Below, piece by piece: positions 21,920 to 34,784 of a stretch of DNA of 64,000 nt. The DNA comes from Leptidea sinapis (taxonomy: Eukaryota > Arthropoda > Insecta > Lepidoptera > Pieridae): the NCBI RefSeq assembly GCF_905404315.1, contig NC_066309.1:1984001-2048000 (forward strand), written 5' to 3'. The notes under the pieces were generated by a model. It did not search any database and was not told the origin of the DNA. It saw only the letters and a list, made by a program, of their open reading frames with translations. How positions within the stretch are numbered: position 1 is the first letter of the stretch; each line of letters opens with the position of its first letter. The translations under genes and the position numbers were made by a program.

Positions 21920-22360
21920 ATCATCATCATCAGCCGGAAAACGTCCACTGCTGGACAAAGGCCTCCCCCAATGATTTCCACGACGTTCGGTCCTGCGCTG
22001 CCCTCATCCAAAGTATTCCAGCGATCTTGACCAGATCGTCGGTCCATATTGTGGGGGGCCTACCAACACTGCTTCTTCCTGTACGTGGTCGCCATTCGAG
22101 GACTTTACTGCCCCAACGGTCATCTGTCCGACGAACTATGTGCCCTGCCCACTGCCACTTCAGTTTCGCAATCGTTTGGACTATGTCGGTTACTTTGGTT
22201 CTCCTGCGGATCTCCTCATTCCTAATTCGATCTCGCAGTGAAACTCCGAGCATAGCCCTCTCCATTGTCCTCTGGGCGACCATGAGCTTTCTCAAAAGGC
22301 CCATAGTTAGCGACCACGTCTGCGTACCGTAAGTCATACACATACACACACCGGTTGAAA
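21920..22360 (-). pseudogene. RTE-type LINE, C-terminal fragment
   Basis: Minus-strand ORF 22349-21930 (139 aa) reads TYGTQTWSLTMGLLRKLMVAQRTMERAMLGVSLRDRIRNEEIRRRTKVTDI, then KLKWQWAGHIVRRTDDRWGSKVLEWRPRTGRSSVGRPP and W-x-x-A-Q-D-R-x-x-W. This is the conserved region after the polymerase in RTE-like endonuclease/reverse transcriptases. The 3' end runs into (ATG)n on the minus strand. The endonuclease and catalytic RT are absent (5' truncation). Confidence 0.8.
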
Positions 22361-22669
22361 ACCTTCGTCTTGAGACACTGCAGTATTTGGGATGAGAAGA
22401 TTTGTGATGTGTTAATATGCTATTCCTATTCTAAATTTCCTTACAAAGCAAGTATTTCAAAAATCGTAGGTACCTTATGAAAGGTTATTTTTGCTTTCCG
22501 TATAGTATAGCCTTTGCAGCCTAATATAAAATATTATCATATTATATCTTAAGATGAACTATATGCAGTTCTCAAATACCACTTAGCGTCAATACTTACT
22601 CGAATTACTGTAACTTACGCAAAACTTACATCTAAAATACGAAAACAATCAACGTGTTAGTCACAAGTG

Positions 22670-22945
22670 AAGGCATAAAGGGCATTCATTTTCTCAAAAT
22701 TGATTCCTTTAGAATTCTTTTTGATGTCATTATTGGAAGGTTGCGACCAACACAAAAAGCAGAAATTTAAACGGTGTTTCTGGGATGATACGACATGGGT
22801 ACCTTCAAAAAAAGCGAGTACACCTTCCTTAAAGGCCGGCAACGCTCCTGTGATTCCTCTGGTGTTGCAGGAGAATGTGGGTGGCGGTGATCACTTAACA
22901 CCCATACGATCGTTTGTCCACCTATTCCATAAAAAAAACAAAAAC
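22670..22945 (+). mobile_element. Family E piece joined to family A 3' end
   Basis: 22670-22735 matches family E. From about 22760 it is family A: 'acggtgtttctgggatgata', 'ggtaccttcaaaaaaagcga', 'cctctggtgttgcaggagaa', then the 'ccataaaaaaaac' tail. Confidence 0.65.
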
Positions 22946-23979
22946 AGAATATTGTTTTCTTCCGTTTTATTCCTAACAGTTTGTGTACCTACGTTTGGAT
23001 ATTGTTCATGCACGGTATAAATTACTTGCTTGTCACATCCAGTCTTTACTTCATCCTAGCTCGGACTGCAACACAAGTCGTTAAAATGACACATATTAAT
23101 GTACAAAGATTCCAACACAGATTCGCAATATTTGGCATATCCTGTGTCCATTTATATGGATATGTATAATACCTAACTTTTGAAAAAGCTTGTTATTTTT
23201 TGAGGAAGAGAAAGAAGATACAAATTTGTATATGCTCACGAAGGAGCATAGCTATTTTTTTCTTATCCAAAGAAATTAATCATAATATATCTTATAAGGA
23301 AAACCGGTTCTTTAAAAATGATGCCAACGATAGTTGTTCTAATTTCTTAATGACAATAAATCAGAGCTAAGGTTGAGAAATCATTCTGAACATTTATGAT
23401 GATAGCACTGAATAAAACGAATATAAAGTGCAGTAATTAGTTGGCAACGTTCCGAGTAGGTAGGAACGTTTGGGGTTGCCTTACCTCCTAGCTGAAACAA
23501 AACAATTCATGTGAACCGGACAATGCAGGGTGACGAATGGGTGACCATGATTTCATTGAAAAAAAGTATTTATTAAATTTTAAATTAAATAATTATAAGT
23601 GTTCTTTGAATTTAATACATTATAATTTTTCATCATTTATATTATCATCTGCCGACGGCGTCATTAGGATTACCAAGTTATTAGTTGATTCCATGAAAAA
23701 AGTAAGTGCGTGTGGATTGCCTACTGTAGGTATAATAGATTAAGTAAATCTTGTAGTTTATAATTAATTAACACTTTTACTGTCAAAATCATGCAGAAAG
23801 TATTTATTAATCATTTGGAGTTTAGTTCTATAAGGTTTTCAACTTTCAACACGTTCGTATCGTCAGGACATCTTATCTAGTGAAGGACATTACTTTATAC
23901 AGCAAATATGTTAGTCTCAGTGAGTCTTTGTGCCGTTTGGTATCGAGATACTTGGCCCGTAGGGCCCAGGGGCGCGAAG
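22946..23979. other. No gene seen
   Basis: Non-coding; no repeat recognised. Confidence 0.35.
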
Positions 23980-24200
23980 AATGTACAAAGTAGGTACTAT
24001 CTTCGCGCCTCAATAGGGCTACTGGAAACCCAAGCGCTGGCAGCTTTTTCGGTCAATGGATCAGCCTAGCTATCCAAGAAGAAATGCTGCGTGTATTCTT
24101 GGTACACTTCCCCGTAATGATACTTTTAATTTAGTGTAATCATAGTATTGTAAATATATTTATTAGATTTCTTTTGTTTGAATAAATTAGTAATATTATA
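23980..24200 (+). mobile_element. Repeat-encoded C-terminal fragment, unidentified family
   Basis: One frame reads ATGNPSAGSFFGQWISLAIQ and another continues NAACILGTLP, followed by an AT-rich end with 'ttgaataaattagtaatatt'. I recall this peptide as recurrent in lepidopteran repeats but cannot name the element. A GC-rich patch with an imperfect palindrome (gggga ... tcccc) follows at 24270-24310. Confidence 0.35.
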
Positions 24201-24599
24201 ATATATACTTATTATCTCTATAAATTCGTGCAGGGGTCAATCATATTATGGTTAGCCTAGTGTGGGCGGGTAGACGAGAGACGCGCGGGGAGCCCCGTGT
24301 TCCCCGCCCGCGCTACAGTCTCCACACATGCTACGCATCTGTACGACCGTGCCCGCTGGAGGTGCTCTGAAAACACTATCTATAGTACAATCCACAATTC
24401 TTACATTCAATTTAAGTCCCTAGCCGTCGTTTGAACACCATAACTTAATACCATCGAAAATAAGATTACCTACATAAGAAAAAAGGTTAAAAACATTTAA
24501 ATATGTAACAATGTGTGTCCCGAATCAACACTTATAATATTCAAAGTTGTAAACTTTACAAACTTCAAAAGGAATTAATAGGAAAAGATCAGTATCAGG
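24201..24599. other. No gene seen
   Basis: A GC-rich patch, then AT-rich non-coding sequence. Confidence 0.3.
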
Positions 24600-24808
24600 T
24601 TTTTACTAATTAGTTGTAATATTGTATAGTGGTAACGTATGTAGTCACTCATCACGATATCTCTGGAACCAATAGAGCTAAAGACTTGAAATTTGGTAGG
24701 AATATTCTTTTCGCCGAGTAGAGGTCAGCTAAGAACGGATTTTCCAAAATTCCATCCGAAAGAGTTTTCTTTTATTATGAACAGAACAACGTCTGTCGGG
24801 TCAGCTAG
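24600..24808 (+). mobile_element. Helitron-type 3' end
   Basis: Ends in 'acaacgtctgtcgggtcagctag' followed by T, the terminus seen in the complete copies at 45664 and 46003. Upstream 'gatatctctggaaccaatag' is the usual body sequence. The 5' end was not found. Confidence 0.65.
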
Positions 24809-26869
24809 TTATGTTATATTAAGTTTGGAGGTATTCCTCCAAACTTAGAGCATACTCCCAAATTAAAGGCCGGCAATGAATCTTGTTCTGGAGATAAACA
24901 AAACCCCCTCTTATATAAAAAGTGTATAACAATGATTAGTAACAAAAAAAATTAGAATAATATCATAACATTCGATGGAAATTTAAAATCTCAAACTGAA
25001 ATAGGCATTCCTAAATTGAAATGCTTTCATATATTTATATGTTGATACATTAACATGCTCACTCGTGTTTAAATTTTTCAATAGTAAAATATTAGAAACC
25101 AGATTAATTTTAAATCAATTTAATTACAAGACTTAACATGATTCAACATGAAACACCATTTTCAAATTGTTAAAAACATAAAATACTAACTAAGTAGTTT
25201 CATTTCCTTAATATTGCAAAAAATATTGATTTATTTTAAACAATAGATAGGTACATAATACAGCCGAGGCTTTTTAAGCAAATACGAAAACTGTACGAAT
25301 CATGGAACTTTTGAAATTAAAAGTAGGTAAACCATTATGAATGATAAGTCACACTCGCAACATTACCAATATGTGACCATGAAAGGGTTTTGTACATTTT
25401 TGAATAATGAATAATGTTGAACAGAATCAAGGATCTCGCAGTTTTAACATATACTAATTAACTGTAAGCATGTAATTCTGTAGTATTTATAATAAAGATG
25501 AATAAAGATAATGTACTTTTATAAGATTTTTCTGCCAAAAAAAAGTACTTAAGTAGGTACCTGTAAGCGGAGAAGAATAATTAAACAATACTTAGTCAAA
25601 CTCTAGATAGTACACATAATTATAGAATTAAATGCAACTCTATTAAAACTTAGATTAATATTAAAAAGTAGCATCTGGTTCAAACTTTCGAGGGACAAGA
25701 TAAAGACCTTAATGATTCAAAAAAATAACAAGAATTTTTAGAAAAATAAATCCAATTCCTGAAACCTTGTTTCTAGTTATTCCGACGCAGGTGTGCAAGC
25801 TTTAATGAAATTGTTGAATTAACCCCGGGAACAATGGGTCGTTATCAGTAAGTCAGGTAATGAGTCTTTGCGACTGCTCTATACATTTGGCACACGTGTG
25901 ACGTATTTTCCCTCCAACGCAGCTGAGGCCCCGCAGATGTTTTATGACACTGAACATTTCCAAGATGCTTTATTTATTACGATATTGCCGTTTAGAACCT
26001 AATCTTCATTTTTAGTATCCAGAAACAATGGTCAACGCCGGCTTTGGTCACTATTTCTGGCATACTGCGCGCAGATGTGCGCTTGCGTGGGAAACTGTCT
26101 AATGCATTTCTGGAACTTTCGGTTACGGCGTGATTTGTAAGACAATATTCACCATATTTATTGAAACAACAATAAGAATGTCGGTAACATAATGATGAAT
26201 CTGAAAGATTCTTCGAATAACGTGAAATTTCTAAGACTACCTAAACATAATGAAAAACAATCTTATTTTGTTATTCACAGGGAAAGAACCTAATCAAACC
26301 CATAAGTTGTAGGTACATAACGTACCTACATGTCATATGTAACTTTTAATTAAGGTTTTCTTTACGTACTGCAATATCCTTAAAATAATATAAATGGAAC
26401 CTGTATTGAGTTTAATATTGCTTCCTATATTAAAAAACAAAAATATGCTTCTCCGGGATGCTTCGAATTCGATATATTATGTGGAAATAGTAAAACAGAA
26501 ATCTCAGACAAGCCTACATAACTCTCTTGAAATTTTGCTACTTATTCAAAGACAGCATGGGCGACGATAATAATTTTCCATGTCACATGCTCGTTTCTGC
26601 TATTCTATATTAAAACTGAAATTATTCTGACGGTTAGGTACTAAATATATGTCCTGTGCCATCGACCGATATACCTATTGAAGTAAAACTTCTTTAGGCA
26701 CGACTTTGGGGTAACTCAGAATTTTTTTACGTTACGACGTAAGTACCTATAGCAAAATTTGGACGTTACCCCTAATAGAATAATTATATAACAATATCTA
26801 AGCTTTTTCCTACCATTTTCTTATGCGAAAACGTGGCGACACGAGTAAGACATTTAACTGATGTTTTCA
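24809..26869. other. No gene seen (2 kb)
   Basis: Very AT-rich and non-coding, with no ORF above 60 codons of interest and no recognised repeat. Confidence 0.4.
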
Positions 26870-26950
26870 CGTATCTAAGTGATACGTCCCATGACATTGC
26901 AGTGCCGCACAAGATTCTTGAAAAACCAACAATTGTGATCGGAATCCTGT
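26870..26950 (+). repeat. Repeat family B fragment
   Basis: 'cattgcagtgccgcacaaga' followed by 'ttcttgaaaaaccaacaatt' matches the core of family B at 59505-59540. Confidence 0.5.
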
Positions 26951-27009
26951 TAAGGTATCTTTGGTCGGCTATTACTAAATTAAAATTAATATTAAAGAAC
27001 AAGACAAGG

Positions 27010-27440
27010 GAAACTGTCAACTTTAAATTCAAATATTTTTTTTCAAAATAGAATTTAAAATAACTTATTGAACGTCAATAACTACCACTCATTCGAAATA
27101 GTATGCCTCAGAGTGCCTCAGACGTGAGAAGAACGGGCGCAAAAAACTTAGTGTGTTTGTTTTAATTTTATTATAATTTAAGTATTAGCGTACAACAAAA
27201 TTTATAAGTGAATAGCCTGAGGGCGTTCGCGCCATTCCCAGCCTGTGGTATCATTAAGAAAACCATTTATGTTATAGTAACTTTTACCACACTAACGTTT
27301 TTACCAATTCTTTTGAATTTCGTAACACATTTGTTTTGTACATTTCCTGGGATCATGTTGTAAAAACATAAGTACCTACATCGCCCAATATAAGACATGC
27401 TAACTCGGACTTGCCCACTGAGGCTTCCGTACATATTATT
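27010..27440 (-). mobile_element. CR1-type LINE 3' end
   Basis: The minus-strand tail (attcaaatattttt on +) is followed by 'gagaagaacgggcgcaaaaa' and the inverse of the coding 3' region ('caattcttttgaatttcgta', 'cctgggatcatgttgtaaaa'). Same family as 35405-35840. Confidence 0.65.
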
Positions 27441-27479
27441 AGGAACCTACCCATTACATATTTATAAAATAATAGTTAA

Positions 27480-27865
27480 AAAAAAACTAAAAAGCACGCT
27501 TTATATAAAATTCATCGAAAAAATAGAAAATAAATTTAAATTGAAAAAGTAGAAGAATTATTATTTTAATAATATCTTAAAAAGCACCCCACGCTTTTTT
27601 TACAATAAAATATATTTTTATTACACTATTTTCAACTTAAATTTATTTTCTATTTTTTAGTTGAATTTTATACAAAGCGTGCTTTTTAGTTTTTTTTAAC
27701 TATTATTTATTTTTCATTTTTTAGTCAAATTAGTGTAATATCATTGGTCCTCGATAAATCTACAAAGTTTGAACGAAATCTAGCCGTTTAAAGTGGGTCA
27801 AAATCGCGCCCAAAGAAGTCGGTTACAAACATACAGGTGAAGCTAATATAAAGCGTATAAAAAAG
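27480..27865 (+). mobile_element. Palindrome-containing dispersed element, copy 1
   Basis: The left arm 27486-27545 ('aaagcacgctttatataaaa') is the reverse complement of 27631-27690 ('tacaaagcgtgctttttagt'). A unique 3' part follows ('gggtcaaaatcgcgcccaaa', 'gtcggttacaaacatacagg') to 27864. A second copy lies inverted at 47335-47690. Confidence 0.75.
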
Positions 27866-28079
27866 GGAAAAGTCTCCTTAGAAACTACAACATCATAAAA
27901 ATAATTAAAATCTGTTTATCCTTGTACCAATGAAGCCCTTTCATACAATACCACATGACACAGTTAACTCAATTCAAAATACGGACCGCCGTTCCTTGTA
28001 TAAAAAGATCCTCTTTTTTAAGATTTAATCCCGTATATAAATGCAGTCTAGGACTGTATTACTTGTCAAATTTCATAGT

Positions 28080-28275
28080 TTTTTTTTTTGTTATGGAATA
28101 GGAGGACAAACGAACGTACGGGTCACCTGGTGTTAAGTAATCACCGCCGCCCACATTCTCTTGCAACACCAGAGGAATCACAAGAGTGTATCGTCCCTGA
28201 AACACCGCACAAGGAAGCTCATTCCACAGCTCAGTAGTACCTACGTGGAAGAAAGCTCCTTGGAAACCGCTAATA
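28080..28275 (-). mobile_element. Repeat family A, best-preserved copy
   Basis: The minus strand encodes AFFHVGTTELWNELPCAVFQGRY, a reverse-transcriptase C-terminal motif. It is followed by the shared 3' UTR ending in 'cctattccataacaaaaaaa', an A-rich terminus. This shows that family A is the 3' end of a LINE. Confidence 0.7.
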
Positions 28276-29559
28276 GTTCTAGGTAAACTGAAAATACCCA
28301 AATTTATATTACATTTCGGTTGCCTTGAGACTGTTAAAATACACCTACGCTTTTTGAGTTTGATTATTTCACAGCTTCAAGAAACTCTAGACTTGAGCAT
28401 ATCGTTTTAATTTCAACTCGACGGAAAGACAGCAAAGTGACCCAGAAAACAGCTATAATATAAGTTATTGCATGTTTTCCCTATTATGGATTAGATCATT
28501 AGTTATAAACCCGCAACTTTTACTTTCCAAGCGTAATATTTACGACAGCATTGTGCGAATTTGAACAACAATTGTTACGCAGCGCATCCTTGAACAATCT
28601 CGTTATCTTAAGCAGGTGTCATTTACAGCCGCAAACTTGAAAAACAATCAAAAATAAAGCATGGTGTCGTAAAACTCTTAACTAAATAAACTTAGCTACG
28701 CGTTAATCTCTTGGTTGGAACATCTGTGGGGCGCGTACGTAAGTAGGTACTCATAGAAGGGGATGACGAGTTTATCTTCACCATATATCAGAAGACTTCC
28801 TTTGGTTTGATAGTGTAAGAGTATCACGATAGAGAAAAAGATTAACTTAAAGAAGTGGTTGGAAGTGTATTAGAATTAATAATTAAAATTAGGCCGCTTA
28901 GGTTCAACCCACATTTATATCTACCTCTTACTAGTACCAATTATCGACAAGATACTTTCATTTGGTGAGAAAGTAATAATTTTAATAATTTATCTAGGGA
29001 TTATATGATCGATCTTTTTCAGACTAACTTTATGTTAAAAGTAGTAAAGTAATGACACTGAATCTTTACTTGAATAGGTATAACTGTTTAATTCCGTAAT
29101 TATTTTGAAATTGTGCACTGTATTTTAGTTGTATACATTAGTGTTAATTCGTATTGTTGAATTTAATTATTCTGTCACTACGGGTGGAGACCTATAATTG
29201 GCTCACAGTTATGTAAATTAACATGATAGCTAATAGCTGTTGGTCTTCCTAGTAAATAAATTGCGGTTGTCTATAAGTTGTAATTCAGCCATTGATTTTT
29301 TTAACTATATATATAAATATATTGAAGGAATTGACTAATAGACTTAGTTCTGCAGTACCTATACCCGGTAAAAAGATTAGATAATTAACTGTCATACCTA
29401 GATTCGTCGCGACTTGTTTACTTTAGTTCTCTTTCTTGCTTCAGAACAGGGCTATTTATGACATAGGTCCTAAATATCTTTCTCGATAATGTTATAGGTA
29501 GATATGTATATATTTAACATTTGCAAAGTCGTTTATAGAGACATAAGGGACATAGAAAC
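28276..29559. other. No gene seen
   Basis: AT-rich non-coding sequence with no recognised feature. Confidence 0.35.
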
Positions 29560-29880
29560 TGTGACGATCATTATGTTAACACGAAACACAAACATAAAAA
29601 AAGTTTGTGTGGGAAAGGTTACTATAGCATAAACGATGTTCTTAATGATACCACAGACTGGGAATGAATCGAACACCCACAGGCTCTTTAATTATAAATG
29701 TTTATTGTACGATATTACATTGTAATGCATATTTTATATAAAGAAACCCGCTGAGTTTTTTGCGCCCGTTCTTCTCAGGTCCGAGGCAGTCTATTTTGAA
29801 TGGGTGGTAGTTTTTGACGTTAAATAAGTGATTTTGAATGCAATTTTGAATAAAAATATTTGAATTTGATATTGAATTGC
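29560..29880 (+). mobile_element. CR1-type LINE 3' end
   Basis: Has 'gaaactgtgacgatcattat', 'tttgtgtgggaaaggttact', 'gcgcccgttcttctcaggtc' and the 'gaataaaaatatttgaattt' tail, matching the copy at 14946. The coding part is mostly deleted. Confidence 0.7.
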
Positions 29881-30234
29881 AGATTCTGATTATAGATATG
29901 ATGCATGTTAATAGATTATCAGAAATAAGATTAGCTGACCTTCCTGGTCTTATTTAATCCGTTATAGGCGCGTCTTGATGTTTTCCGTATTTCTTTAGGC
30001 AGTTATTAATTATTATAGGTAGGTACCTACTAATGGATTACCTGGAAGGTTCGTTTCAAAACAAAATACTCAAATAGGGCTAAAACCTATGTTTTAAGGG
30101 ATAACAAGCTTTATTATACAAAATGTAGTTCGTAAATACTCGAAACAAACATAAACTTGCAATTACATCAGTAGATGTAGCCTAGTAAGGCTCCGTAAAA
30201 TTGCAAAATCTTTTAAAGTGGATTGATATGTGAT
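29881..30234. other. No gene seen
   Basis: Non-coding spacer. Confidence 0.3.
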
Positions 30235-30387
30235 GTTATATTTTATAATAAACTCCCAAATCATATTAAAATATTACCTATTAAAAAAATTAAATGTATC
30301 GTAAAAAATTAATTAACATCTAAGGCCTATTATAATGTGAAAGATTATTTGAATGATAAAGATAGTTGGAATTAATGTTCTAAATTT
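30235..30387 (+). mobile_element. CR1-like LINE 3'-terminal coding remnant
   Basis: Frame reads FYNKLPNHIKILPIKKIKCIVKN, stop, LTSKAYYNVKDYLNDKDSW. This is the final segment of a CR1-like polyprotein with one internal stop. It runs directly into the pentamer array. Confidence 0.6.
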
Positions 30388-30619
30388 TGAAATGAAATGA
30401 AATGAAATGAAATGAAATGAAATGAAATGAAATGAAATGAAATGAAATGAAATGAAATGAAATGAAATGAAATGAAATGAAATGAAATGAAATGAAATGA
30501 AATGAAATGAAATGAAATGAAATGAAATGAAATGAAATGAAATGAAATGAAATGAAATGAAATGAAATGAATGAAAATGAAATGAAATGAAATGAAATGA
30601 ATGAAATGAAATGAAATGA
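30388..30619. repeat. (AATGA)n microsatellite, ~46 units
   Basis: A nearly pure pentanucleotide tract of about 232 bp with irregular units near 30567 and 30600. Read on the minus strand it is (TTTCA)n directly following 'atacaaataaatcatttcat', so it lies where the 3' tail of the LINE at 30844-32118 should be. Confidence 0.97.
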
Positions 30620-32118
30620 TTTATTTGTATGAATCGTGGTAACATAGTTGTTAACAATTAATTGGTGTACAGCACAATTCGCCAATATATCGGCATACAA
30701 ATATTTGATTGTCAATATTGGAATATCATATTTAATTTATACTTATACGTTCTTAATACACATTACATAGCTTTAATTCAATGAGATAATATAAAATAAA
30801 CATTAGTTTGTAGGTACCTCTCAAAAATTACATTTGAATACTATTATTTTTGGCTAAAGAATTCTTTTAAACTATAAAAGCATTTATCTATTAGCCATAA
30901 TTTTAATTTTTTATGCATTAATGTTTTAGGCATCTCTCTAATATTCTTTGGAAGGTGGTTAAATACCCTAATACACATAACATTTGCGTTATTTTGATGA
31001 AGCGCTGTTCTACAGTATGGCATCAGAAGGCGAGTTGGATCTCTTAATCCTAATATGGAATAGTCCTTTGCTGGTTTAAAAAGTTCACCATGTTTTTTAA
31101 TGAACATACAAATTTCTAATATATATAGACCAGTAAGCGTTAACAGACGGTGCTTTTTGAATAATGGTCTACACGATTCTAGAGGACTGACATTGCATAA
31201 AGCTCTTATACATTTTTTTTGTGCCAGAAAAACATTTGAAATATTAGTGGAGTTTCCCCATAGTATTAACCCGTACCGTAAAACTGACGCAATATAACCG
31301 TGGTATGCAGTAAGTGCAGCATTAAAGGATACAGTTTGTCTGAGCCTTCTTAAAGCGAAAACGAACTTATTTATTTTGCCTGCCACTGTATCACATTGAG
31401 CTTTCCAGTTACAATTGCAATCTAATATAATGCCTAAAAATTTTATTGTGTTTGTTTCTTTAATCGTTAGGTCACTGTGTGTTACATTTAGAGATTTATG
31501 TATTGTTTTATAATTAGAAAATTGTATATATTTAGTTTTTGTCATATTAGCGAATAAATTATTCTCATTAAACCATGTCAATATAGTTTCTAAATTTTTA
31601 TTAATAGTCATATTATAATTATTTATCGCTTTATGCTCGTCAGGAATAATTATGGATATGTCATCTGCAAATAATACACAGTTATAGTCAACCACATCGG
31701 GTAAATCATTCAAATAAATTAAAAACAGTAAGGGTCCCATAAGACTTCCTTGAGGAACTCCAAATTTACTAATTAAATAGGGTGACTTGTATGTAGTCAT
31801 CTCCAGTTTCTCATTTATGTTATTTATTTCTACAATTTGTTGTCTATCGGCTAAATAACTTTCAATCCATTTTAGAGCAGGGCCTCTTATACCATATTTT
31901 TCACATTTATATATTAAGATATGATGATCAACAAAATCGAATGCTTTTGACATATCAAAAAAGGTTGATATTACAGGTACTTTCTTGTTAATACATGTAG
32001 TTATTTCTTCTATTAAGTAATAAGCAGCCAAAGTAGTTGATTTGTTAGCTTGAAATCCAGTTTGTTCTTTTTTTATAATATTATGTTTATTTAGAAAATG
32101 CATTATTCTTACATACAT
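30620..32118 (-). mobile_element. 5'-truncated CR1-group LINE with intact 424-aa RT ORF
   Basis: The ORF 32118-30844 is uninterrupted. It contains QTGFQANKSTTLAAYYL, FFDMSKAFDFVDHHIL, GVPQGSLMGPLLFLIYLNDLP and the catalytic box VLFADDISIII. Then come TKYIQFSNYK and FLGIILDCNCNW (thumb region). The C-terminal part has LRYGLILWGNSTN, ALCNVSPLESCRPLFKKHRLLTLTGLYI and IRVFNHLPKNIREMP. These support the CR1/Jockey assemblage, probably CR1 group. N-terminal RT motifs and the APE endonuclease are missing, so it is 5'-truncated although the polymerase core looks undamaged. The 3' UTR ends in the pentamer tail at 30619. The absence of stops suggests a recent insertion. Confidence 0.85.
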
Positions 32119-32124
32119 TGCTAA

Positions 32125-32245
32125 TGATTATTGTTATACTCATTTGAATGCTATTGGAACTTTTGTACTTCATCCTGACTTGCACTCAATAACTTATAAA
32201 GTTTTACAGTGAATAAAGATTTTTTTGACTTTGACTTTGAAAGTT
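32125..32245 (+). mobile_element. LINE 3'-end fragment with (TTTGAC)n tail
   Basis: 'cttcatcctgacttgcactc' and 'cagtgaataaagattttttt' followed by 'gactttgactttga' is a LINE-like 3' terminus with a hexamer tail, next to the truncated 5' edge of the minus-strand LINE. Confidence 0.5.
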
Positions 32246-34784
32246 AATAAAATTCCAATTGTTTCTTTATTTGTTGAATAAATCGTTATAGACACTATAA
32301 GGCATGCCTGCAAACTATTAAGCTTAAACATATTGATGCTGCGATACAATATTTTGAATATTTGTAAGTATATATATTAGTAATGTGTTAAGGCGAAGAG
32401 TAAGCAGAAAACACGCAAACATGGTGTTTGTAGACAAGTTCTGTGGTGAAAGTATAGCATTTCGAGCTATGAACACTACTTAATCACTACATATCCTTAA
32501 GTCTTATTTGTAGGTTGCTAATGCTTGCTGTTGGTTATAGTTAACACTGCCGAGCCTTTTTGAACTACCAAATTTCTTTGAAGTTAAACAAGTTTTTTGG
32601 CATGGCGTGACGCATTTTTTTGGTACTTCTCTCAGAAAAGTTATTCTTATAGCTTGTACTTTTTTGTGTAGGTTCATTTATTCAGATTAGTAGTGAATAA
32701 CGAGGATTGTAAGCATATAAACTGTTTTCCACGCAAGAATTTTGAAAATATTGGCTTTCTTACATAGATGGCGGGCCGGCAGCCGTGAACTCATATCGCT
32801 GAAGGTAGCTGGCATTTAGTGTCGCCTTAAATAGGTCCCGCTTAGAAATATCCTCTGGACTCTGGAGATACAAGAGTGTGATGTGTGTGTGTTGACCAAT
32901 AGTATCTTAGCACTGAACCGTCGGTGCTCAATTCAGGCTTGCAAATGAGTAACCTAAGTTACTCATGTGTTCGGACTTTAAACGCTCTTATTTCCACTCA
33001 ACTACAAAGAAGAGAAGATTCTCCATTTGAATATATTTTTTACACCTAAGTAGTACGTCTAAAACCGCAGTACATACTCCGCTGTTCATGAACCAATTTC
33101 AAATTTAATCTTTCTTTTGAAAGGGTATAACTCCGAAATTCCCAAAAATAAAAGAGCTCATCGTGGAATCTATGCGTAGGTAACTGTGGGATCTTCCCAA
33201 TTTTTATAGGTTAACCTACCTGTTTTGGTTTTTTCATGAATACCTATTTCAATATAGCCTCACATCCTTACCTACGTAAAGCTTTTAACATCTTAATGAT
33301 CACGGCTTCACACAAACCTTATCATAGAAGCGTGAGAAATAGTAAGATAACGGTGAAAATGTTTGAGAGTTTTATGAATGAATCGGAATTACTTCTTGTA
33401 GAAACCCCAGTGCTAAACAGATGTTGACAACATGACTCACATCCAAGGCGGACATGGCCACTTGTTCAACTAAACTTTTAAAAGATTTGCAATCTTTTTG
33501 TCGCACTTTTCCAGTAAATTATCAGATTTAAGATACATTTAAAAGTATAAAAACAAATCGGGAAAGTAATTTAAGAAAAAAAAAACAATGTTTGAAGACA
33601 TATTTTCAAATTTGCAAACGCTTTAGTTGATGCGATTTCTGTAATTAGTATAGAAAATGTGGTCGAAATAATTAAACGTTTTGGAATCATTGAATTCTGA
33701 ATTTAATGAGTAGATACTTAAAATGTGTTCTGATTTCGTCAAAGTTAATTTGGCTTACCTTAAGCTTTTAAATATTATTTTAACGCTTAAACGACCCCAA
33801 CTACTTACTTCATCCATGAGCAAGCGTGTTTAGTGGCTGTCATTAGAACTATGCATAAAAGACACAAATTATACAATTGATAACGGAATTCGTAAAGCCG
33901 TGTTCTGGAGTAGGTACGACTTGTTAGTTAGTTGTAAAAGAAGATCAAAGTAGCTTGGCATCAAGGGTTTGGCGCGACCATGGCTTAGAACTAAAATTTG
34001 AATTTTTTTTACCATGAGTTACATATTATATAGATAAAACAAATCTGAGATTTAATCTTTCATATTTTATACACCGTGAAACGAATTATTGATAAGTACT
34101 GATTAGTAAGATAGTAAAAGTTATAAAGTTAAAATGTGACACAGTAAAAAAGTCCTTCGTTAGATTCCTTCTGTGTGTTTTAAGATGAAGAAGGTTGATT
34201 AGATACATTACCGATATTTATAATATTATTCAAGTTATATAATATATTATATTATATTATATTATCTTTGAAATAAACGAAAATTTAATCTTAATTGTTA
34301 TTATTGTAATGTGGCAATCGTAGTTAGTACAGTACCTACAAATGGTTTTTAATTAAGTACCAAAAAAAGGTCGGGCTTTTATTTTTTAATAAAATTGTGA
34401 ATTTAACGAAATTTGTCAACACTTTGCTATTTTATAATTAATATAAAATAGCAAAGTGTAGCAAAGTAATAATAATTTATTGAAATTGCTACTTTTTCTT
34501 TTTTTCGCATCTTAAGTTGTATTAAGTAACGGTTACTGATAAATCTGTTTAATAATTTTAAAATACAGTGTATGCTAATATAACTTCGTCAGCGACTCTA
34601 ACGATCTGTGTTAGTCTGTTCTTATTTATAAAAAGGTTTTTTTTATTCGTTAGTATGACAATTTTTACCATTGGTTTAGTGTTTGTTAGTTGGGCATGTC
34701 GCCTTGATTCAATCTTTACCTGTGTAGGCATGTGATACCGTAACTACTGCTAGCATACCTACGTCTAATCTCCAATAACACTAA
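32246..34784. other. No gene seen (2.5 kb)
   Basis: AT-rich and non-coding. A short palindromic segment at about 34416-34457 ('caacactttgctattttata' then 'aatataaaatagcaaagtgt') forms a local stem; nothing else was recognised. Confidence 0.4.

Noticed and set aside
30313..30715. Two ORFs of 111-114 codons on the minus strand made of His/Phe/Ile/Ser repeats
   Set aside because: They are translations of the (TTTCA)n pentamer microsatellite, not proteins.
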